Shown one piece after another: positions 58,656 to 64,000 of a stretch of DNA of 64,000 nt. A program made the translations under genes and the position numbers. Source of the DNA: Piezodorus guildinii (taxonomy: Eukaryota > Arthropoda > Insecta > Hemiptera > Pentatomidae); contig CM041297.1 in assembly GCA_023052935.1 (NCBI GenBank), positions 100,214,484 to 100,278,483 of the forward strand, in the 5' to 3' direction. The stretch's first letter is position 1. The number at the start of each line of letters is the position of its first letter. The notes under the pieces are model-generated. The model had not been told where the DNA came from and searched no databases. It was given only the letters and a program-made list of their open reading frames with translations.

Positions 58656-58670
58656 TATATATAATACATA
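58479..58670. repeat. Tandem duplication with (TA)n microsatellites
   Basis: CATTGTTTCGTTTACTACTC occurs at about 58479 and again at about 58580, each followed by ATTAATAATTAACA-like sequence and an ATGTATATATA run. A roughly 100-bp tandem duplication, the second copy with an expanded (TA)n at 58621-58652. Confidence 0.85.
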
Positions 58671-58689
58671 CATATTTATAATACATAAA

Positions 58690-60079
58690 TAAATATACAT
58701 TAATACCCAATTAAAACTAAAACTGAATCATTTAATCACATATCAACTACATATTTTACCCATAATCGATGCATTGACCAATTGTTCGATAATGATGGTA
58801 GAATATTGAGATATTATGTTTTTATTATGTTTTATAAATGGTTATTGTATAATTAATGTTATATATAAATTAAGACACTCATAATACTCTCTTTACTCTA
58901 CACTCCGATTTCCAGTTCATGGTACCCTGGTCAGATAATTTTTAGCCGATCTTCTCCTTTTTCTGTTATGCAATTAAATACTTAGGCTTTTTGAAGGCAT
59001 GCGTTTTTTGTTGTTATTCTCATTAAATAAAGGATTGTTGCAGTTCGATACGACTCTTGTAACTATTGTTATAAAACATGAATTACAGTTTACGGCATTC
59101 TTTTTTTTTCTGCGTGATCTAGTTTTTTCAGCCAAATTAATTGCGCCTTCGGTCTGTTTATTTCTAATATGATAAAAATTATTGTTGAAATAACAAAGCG
59201 GGAATTATTATTATTATTTTTTTCAATAAATGTACCGATTGTAGAAAATCTGGAATGGTTGGAACGAAAAATCTCTTGTCCGATTATTTTTATTTCAATA
59301 AAATATTCATTGAAAAACCTACCCTTTTTGTTGATTAATTTTAAAAAAATTCTATTAATTAATTGAAAAAATATAAATACTTTAAAATAACAGAGAAAAA
59401 CCTATTAAAGCTGTTGTTTTTTCTGAAAAATTTATAATGCATCCACAACTGTTCATTCATAAATATCTCAATCTGTCAATTGTCCGTTAGAAATGTAACA
59501 ATAAAAAAGGCCTTTCAGGCAAGAGGAAGATAAAAATGTCCAGCTCTTTAATGAAAATTACAGGTCTCTCTCCACGAGCTTTTCAGTCTTCTCGTTAAAT
59601 TCTTGGGCATATTGGTCGTTGCCATTTTTACTATCAGAGGGTTGTAATGTCTTTGTAATTTGTTGTAAAATCACAAGTATTGAGTTCGTATGTGTTCGCC
59701 GTCAGTAGGCAAAGTTTGTATATAAATAGAAATACATCAAGGTGAATGCGTAATTATTTTAAGTATTTTTGATTGAAAAGTTATAGATTAAGCATGTATA
59801 GATAGCTAGTTTATGTTTAATTTTAGTTTTTTTATTAAGATGTTAACTTACAATTTTTAAAGTTTATTTTTGCTTAAATTTTCTCGCATCTCAAAAACTG
59901 GCGCCCAGACCAAGCCCAATTCCGTCACTTGTAATCACGTGCTGGAACAGATGTATCATGTTGTTGTAATGTGTCAATGCACAAGTAACATCATTAAGTT
60001 AAGTATTCCGTCCCATTCAGGTCAAGATAATTTAAAAAGCAAATTTAAGTTAGGTTTTCCAATTAATCATCTATCATTT
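58690..60079. other. No gene recognised
   Basis: AT-rich throughout. The segment 59500-59660 has a short minus-strand frame (NDQYAQEFNEKTEKLVERDL) without recognisable context. Nothing else was found. Confidence 0.45.
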
Positions 60080-60300
60080 TCAATCACAAGCAATGACAGT
60101 AATTATTAAGTCAGTAGAAGTGTGAGAGGACCATTTCGTAAGTGTCGAGTCAGCTCCCGGTGTCAGTGCGAATGTTGTTGCATATCTGGGGAATGTTAAC
60201 AAGTGTTCTTCACCAATCGTGATGATTAATGGTGAGGAAGATTGATCAAGCAAAGTTTGATTGGTGGGAGGTCCACCGTTGGGTTCACTGCCCACATAAT
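60080..60300 (-). other. Unassigned open frame, possibly a relic
   Basis: Minus-strand codons read RLHIKYYVGSEPNGGPPTNQ, TLLDQSSSPLIITIGEEHLL, TFPRYATTFALTPGADS and end ITVIACD. Composition is more protein-like than the surroundings, but there is no start context, no splice context I can defend, and I cannot name a family. The upstream end runs into family D repeat sequence (60330-60410), so it could be part of a transposon. Confidence 0.3.
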
Positions 60301-60574
60301 ATTTGATATGCAAACGGTATGAAGCTGTATTTTGGTTTATTATTTTTATTAATAAACCTTTGTAATCGACGAATAAAAAATAAAAAAAATAAATTATCCT
60401 TCTCAAAATTTGTGTTAAGTTTTAGAATCATTACACAGCTATTAATTTTAAAACAGAAAAAAGACAAAGAAGAAGAATATATCAAGCAAATTATGAACAT
60501 TTTTATAAAGATTCCTTCTTCGGCACTTTAAGGTCTCGTCTTACCCACTTATACGTCGAGTTTAAGTTGCTCCT

Positions 60575-60850
60575 TCCCTCTACCAGCAGACAATAGGAAC
60601 ATACTTTAACCAAACTATCAACTCCCAACACCATTCCTACATCCACATACTCTTTCAATATAAATTCTAGGTCTACTAACTTGAAACTAGATCACTCCAT
60701 TCTGACCTTTACGTTCCTACTCACAGAATTAAAAATGTTGATCATATCTTTATTATTCGCTCTACTACCCTCTGGAATTCTCTACCAACCCATATCCGCC
60801 TTACTGCTTCTCTGTCTTCATTGAAATCCCAATTTTTCTAATACCATCCC
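60575..60850 (+). mobile_element. CR1/L2-like LINE C-terminal relic
   Basis: Plus strand: PTHRIKNVDHIFIIRSTTLW then NSLPTHIRLTASLSSLKSQF, the same conserved block (PTHRTKSF...ALWNSLPTHIR) as in 35995-36270. Preceded by frame-broken sequence and without a preserved 3' UTR. Confidence 0.7.
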
Positions 60851-60976
60851 AAGTAGACGACCAGAAATTTTGATATTTCCAATCTAGATATTTATCATCG
60901 AATAAATGAAAACAACTGTGTACTACCCAAATTTTAAATTTGTTTTCAATATATTTATTTTTCATTTTGTGGAACA

Positions 60977-60981
60977 TAAGG
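60977..60981. repeat. Target-site duplication of LTR retrotransposon, left
   Basis: TAAGG directly before the left LTR; repeated at 62601-62605 directly after the right LTR. A 5-bp duplication is usual for Ty3/Gypsy. Confidence 0.85.
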
Positions 60982-61168
60982 TGTTGTGTATTTCAAAAAC
61001 TTATAACTATTTACAATTCACAATTACTTTATTAGGTAACCATTACACAAGTCTAAAATCGAACAAATCTGAAAAACGTGGAATAATAATTAAAACATGT
61101 GTTTTTCTTCTTTATATAAACATATGGTTTTATCGATCACATATCGATTAACACTTTAATATATAACA
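60982..61168 (-). repeat. LTR (3' LTR of the minus-strand element)
   Basis: 187 bp, TGTTGTGTAT...ATATATAACA, with TGT/ACA ends. It matches the other LTR at 62414-62600; reading side by side I see one difference (ACTATTTACA versus ACTATTCACA). Next to it, on the element strand, AGTGGCGGAGAG is a purine-rich stretch that can serve as the polypurine tract. Confidence 0.93.
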
Positions 61169-61195
61169 CTCTCCGCCACTTAATTGATACTTGTT

Positions 61196-61236
61196 TTGTT
61201 TTTCTTCCTATAGGTTAAGCCTAACTACAGGCTTCA
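61196..61236. repeat. Internal direct repeat of LTR element, copy 1
   Basis: Contains TTCTTCCTATAGGTTAAGCC and TAACTACAGGCTTCAT, encoding (minus strand) MKPVVRLNL and the stop. Repeated at 62349-62388. Confidence 0.9.
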
Positions 61237-62281
61237 TCTCCCTCTGCGATCGCCTCACTGTGGATGTTGTTTCTGATGTTGCGTCTTCTACAGTAGGCAG
61301 TTCTGTGTTACTTTGATGAACAGTTGAGTTGAATTCCCTTTTCGGCTCTGAAGGTTTTCCTTTTCCCACTTGTGTTGACCTCAGTTGGTTAATATGTCTT
61401 TTGATGACATATCCATGATCCAACTTAATAAGGTAATGTAGTTTCCCCAAGCGTTGGATCACGGTTCCGAATTTCCAGAGATCAGACCCTGAGTAATTTC
61501 TTGCTTGAACTCTATCACCAGATTGAAAAACTCGAACTTTACCGTTTGAAGTTGATGGCTGATACGTTTTGACTGGTTTTATTAGGTGTAAACGTGTTCG
61601 CAGTTGTCTGTTCAGGTGAAGTTCAGCTGGCGACTTACCATTAGCGAGGGGCGTTGATCTATATTTGAATAAGAATACATTTAACTTTTGTTTTATGGTT
61701 CCTGGATCGTCTACCATACATTTCAGCTTTTTCTTTAGGTTTTGAACAGACCTTTCAGCTAACCCGTTTGTAGCAGGATAATTCGGTGCACAGAACCTTT
61801 GGGAAATACCATTACTTTTACAAAAATTTAAAAATTCATCAGATTTGAAAATAGCAGCATTGTCTGAAACTATAATAGTAGGTAATCCATTTCTTGAAAA
61901 TATTTCTTCTAACGAATTTATTGTAGAACCGGAGGTTGGCGGTTTAGGTGACATAGTAATTTCTACCCATTTAGTTTTAGCGTCTACTACAACAAAAAAA
62001 TAATTATCTTTAAAAGGACCAGCATAGTCGATATGTATTCTTTGCCATGTTTCCGCGGGCTCTTCCCAACTATGTAAAGGGGCTTTTTCAGGGTTATTTT
62101 TGATTTCGGCACAACTCTTACAAGATGCTACTAAATGTTCGATTTCAGAATCTATTCCAGGCCAATAGCACAAAGAGCGAGCAATGCTCTTCATTTTAAC
62201 TATTCCTATATGAGATGAATGTAATTCTTTTAAAATTTTTGGACGTAATTTTGTAGGAATATAAACTCTGGAACCACGCAT
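61208..62281 (-). CDS. Ty3/Gypsy integrase, intact frame
   Basis: 357 aa from ATG 62281; the frame is open further up to a stop at 62360-62362 (adding EEKHFKHKLSNGEAKDSEYS and a few more), the RNase H-integrase linker. HHCC zinc finger: H21, H24, C54, C57. Catalytic core D85 (HIDYAGPF), D140 (IIVSDNAAIF), E176 (NGLAERSVQ), with exactly 35 residues between D140 and E176. The C-terminal domain carries GDRVQARNYSG, KFGTVIQRLG-LHYLIKLDHG and HINQLR (GPY/F-like), then a charged tail ending MKPVVRLNL. It joins element DNA ends to chromosomal DNA. Without the rest of pol it has no normal route of synthesis. Confidence 0.95.
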   Translation of the reverse strand: MRGSRVYIPTKLRPKILKELHSSHIGIVKMKSIARSLCYWPGIDSEIEHLVASCKSCAEIKNNPEKAPLHSWEEPAETWQRIHIDYAGPFKDNYFFVVVDAKTKWVEITMSPKPPTSGSTINSLEEIFSRNGLPTIIVSDNAAIFKSDEFLNFCKSNGISQRFCAPNYPATNGLAERSVQNLKKKLKCMVDDPGTIKQKLNVFLFKYRSTPLANGKSPAELHLNRQLRTRLHLIKPVKTYQPSTSNGKVRVFQSGDRVQARNYSGSDLWKFGTVIQRLGKLHYLIKLDHGYVIKRHINQLRSTQVGKGKPSEPKREFNSTVHQSNTELPTVEDATSETTSTVRRSQREMKPVVRLNL

Positions 62282-62348
62282 AATAATACCTCCATGTAAA
62301 CTGTATTCGGAATCTTTAGCTTCACCATTACTTAGTTTATGTTTAAAA

Positions 62349-62388
62349 TGTTTTTCTTCCTATAGGTTAAGCCTAACTACAGGCTTCA
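62349..62388. repeat. Internal direct repeat of LTR element, copy 2
   Basis: Same 40 bp as 61196-61236, here next to the primer-binding site, so MKPVVRLNL-stop is encoded at both ends of the internal region. Confidence 0.9.
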
Positions 62389-62413
62389 TATCCCACCCTC
62401 GTCGCCATTTATT

Positions 62414-62600
62414 TGTTGTGTATTTCAAAAACTTATAACTATTCACAATTCACAATTACTTTATTAGGTAACCATTACACAAGTCTAAAATCGAACAAAT
62501 CTGAAAAACGTGGAATAATAATTAAAACATGTGTTTTTCTTCTTTATATAAACATATGGTTTTATCGATCACATATCGATTAACACTTTAATATATAACA
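62414..62600 (-). repeat. LTR (5' LTR of the minus-strand element)
   Basis: 187 bp, same ends as the left LTR. Followed outward by TAAGG (62601-62605). Contains AT-rich TTATATAAAG-like sequence (minus strand) that could act as a TATA element. Confidence 0.93.
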
Positions 62601-63147
62601 TAAGGTTTTTTTTCCAGAAGGTTATTTATATTTATTTTATAATATGTCTCTTTATTTCACCATTGTAAATAATAATTAATTATCGTTGGTAGAAATAATC
62701 GGGAGTCAGTCGTTTTTTTAATATTTTAATTTTGCCGACGTTTCGTCTCAAACTTGTGAGCCGTCACAGGACTACAAACATCAGAACAAAAGAGATACGT
62801 ATGAATATGAATAATGAATAAAATAAAATATACAAATGTACATGAATATTATAGATACGAATAATAATAATATGATGATGATAAGTATGAAACCAAAACT
62901 TCAGCCTTAAATATAGAGGTAAAAAAAAAAATATAAACCTACCATTACTGAGCCATGTCGAGCATAAACTTAGGAAAACCGAAAACATCAATAGGTGGTA
63001 TGAAGGGGGTTGATGTAAAAACCCCTAATACAGCTTATATATATATTTTTTTTACCTCTATATTTAGGTATGAAATTTTGATTTCATAGTTATCATCATC
63101 ATAGTGTTTATCATATTATTATTATTATTTGTATCTATAATATTTAT

Positions 63148-63162
63148 GTATATTGGTATATT
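63148..63162. repeat. Direct repeat flanking the palindromic insertion, left
   Basis: GTATATTGGTATATT, repeated exactly at 63464-63478; the likely target-site duplication of the inner palindromic element. Confidence 0.8.
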
Positions 63163-63262
63163 GTGGATATAAATAGTTGACCGTTGAGAATTACTGAAGG
63201 AATTAGTCCGGGTGGCGGTCATTAAATGAAACAACTGAATAGTTTCAACTATTTTATTGTTT

Positions 63263-63301
63263 GCCAACGTTTCGACCCCCATTGTGGGTCATCATCAGGG
63301 C
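63263..63301 (-). ncRNA. Hammerhead ribozyme motif, left arm
   Basis: Exact reverse complement of the motif at 63357-63395, so the same core is encoded on the minus strand. Confidence 0.6.
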
Positions 63302-63356
63302 GTCTGGTAGGCGAGTGGAAAAATTTTCCAATTCAGTTCCCACTCGCCTACCAGAC

Positions 63357-63395
63357 GCCCTGATGATGACCCACAATGGGGGTCGAAACGTTGGC
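63357..63395 (+). ncRNA. Hammerhead ribozyme motif, right arm
   Basis: GCC | CTGATGA | TGACCC-ACAATGG-GGGTC | GAAAC | GTT | GGC. Stem II GACCC/GGGTC (5 bp), stem I GCC/GGC, core CUGAUGA and GAAA intact, cleavage triplet GUU (fits NUH, usually slower than GUC). Stem III is the loopless AC/GU pair. Confidence 0.6.
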
Positions 63396-63557
63396 AAACA
63401 ATAAAATAGTTGAAACTATTCAGTTGTTTCATTTAATGACCGCCACCCGGACTAATTCCTTCAGTATATTGGTATATTTTTTATTTTATCGTTGTCTCAA
63501 CATTCATAATTTTTCTTTATCATATTCATATGTATCTCTTTTGTTCTGATGTTTTTA

Positions 63558-63597
63558 GCCCTGATGATGGCTCACTCTTTTGAGCCAAAACGTCGGC
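63558..63597 (+). ncRNA. Hammerhead motif with a core mutation
   Basis: GCC, CTGATGA, TGGCTC...GAGCCA, then AAAAC instead of GAAAC, GTC, GGC. The conserved G12 is changed to A, which should abolish or cripple cleavage. It belongs to the right arm of the outer inverted repeat. Confidence 0.55.
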
Positions 63598-64000
63598 CAA
63601 AAAGTAAAATATTAAAAAAAAAAGACTGAGTACTGGTTATTTCTACATACCTATGATAATTTCTACAGTCGACTATACATCCTCAAAGTAATATGTAATA
63701 AATTATGTTTCTTTTGTCTGTTGGCCAGACATATTATATATTTTAATTGCACTTAACTGTTATACTTAAGGGACCCCGCCCCAGAATGATTTTTTTTTTC
63801 TATTCTATTCTGCTCTATACAACTTACATGAGAGTAATTAGCAAAGAATGTTTTCAGTCAATAAGTGATAATATTTGTGATGTTTATCCATAATGTGATT
63901 TTACAGCGTTAACTTAAATTAATTATTTTCTAAGTAATGAGATGTAGTACCTTGTGATTTGATTATTATAACTTTACTTGAGTGTTATAAGTATTAATTT

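Larger units (their letters stand above)
60982..62600 (-). mobile_element. Internally deleted Ty3/Gypsy LTR retrotransposon
   Basis: 1619 bp: 5' LTR 62414-62600, probable primer-binding site just inside it (TGGCGACGAGGGTGGGA on the element strand, 62393-62409), a short leader, integrase frame, polypurine tract, 3' LTR 60982-61168. TAAGG target duplications flank it. Gag, protease, RT and RNase H are absent. A direct repeat of about 40 bp lies at 61196-61236 and 62349-62388, so the sequence next to the primer-binding site is a copy of the end of the integrase gene: the signature of a deletion by template switching. Near-identical LTRs mean recent integration, supplied in trans by full-length relatives. 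Confidence 0.92.
63192..63466. repeat. Perfect 127-bp inverted repeat with 21-bp spacer (inner palindrome)
   Basis: Left arm 63192-63318 and right arm 63340-63466 are exact reverse complements over all 127 bases by my reading, separated by 63319-63339. Each arm carries a complete hammerhead-like core pointing outward from the centre. The perfect match implies very recent formation or continuing correction between the arms. Confidence 0.95.
62690..63650. repeat. Outer inverted repeat of hammerhead-type elements
   Basis: The left arm 62690-62935 (GTAGAAATAATCGGGAGTCA, CATCAGAACAAAAGAGATAC, AATATTATAGATACGAATAA, TTAAATATAGAGGTAAAAAA) mirrors the right arm 63041-63650 (TTTTTACCTCTATATTTAGG, TTTGTATCTATAATATT, GTATCTCTTTTGTTCTGATG, GGTTATTTCTACATACC). 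The spacer 62936-63040 contains a third partial copy (GAGCCATGTCGAGCATAAAC). The right arm is interrupted by the insertion at 63163-63478. The arms are imperfect. Confidence 0.8.

Noticed and set aside
58479..58670. Possible CRISPR-like repeat array
   Set aside because: Only two copies, no spacers of equal length, and embedded in TA microsatellite; the genome is eukaryotic.

Overview
The window is animal nuclear DNA, very AT-rich, with one host gene spread over about 26 kb and the rest dominated by transposable elements. The gene product (RUN domain, coiled coil, FYVE finger) and the mix of repeats (jockey-like, RTE-like and CR1/L2-like LINEs, Ty3/Gypsy LTR elements, Helitrons, Tc1-like and other TIR elements, two tRNA-derived SINEs, hammerhead-bearing repeats) point to an arthropod, most likely an insect with a fairly large repeat-rich genome. 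I cannot name the species.

Region 1 (1-4444): AT-rich flank with no supported gene. The 5' untranslated exon(s) and promoter of the gene below may lie here or upstream of the window.

Region 2 (4445-about 30550, + strand): a RUFY (RUN and FYVE domain-containing) gene. I joined 13 exons by splice sites and codon phase; from the first ATG at 4449 the long form is 1947 nt including stop (648 aa), with every junction in phase. A duplicated exon pair (14548-14679 and 16201-16298) gives two alternative products: a 464-aa FYVE-less short form with its own stop and poly(A) signal, and the 648-aa FYVE-containing long form. The introns hold a TIR element, SINEs, LINE relics, a Helitron with an RTE LINE nested in it, and a repeated 1.2-1.4 kb element with inverted ends.

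Region 3 (30550-56000): no host gene recognised. It carries a Tc1-like MITE, hammerhead-type repeats, CR1/L2-like and jockey-like 3' fragments, SINEs, a foldback element (about 39950-41710), a second Helitron-like element and microsatellites.

Region 4 (56171-64000): the longest jockey-like RT fragment, a compact young LTR retrotransposon (60982-62600) that has lost gag, protease, RT and RNase H but keeps an intact integrase frame, and a nested palindromic repeat (62690-63650) carrying several hammerhead ribozyme motifs.

No CRISPR arrays, rRNA genes or convincing single-copy tRNA genes were seen. Product names rest on motif recognition by eye; no database search was run.
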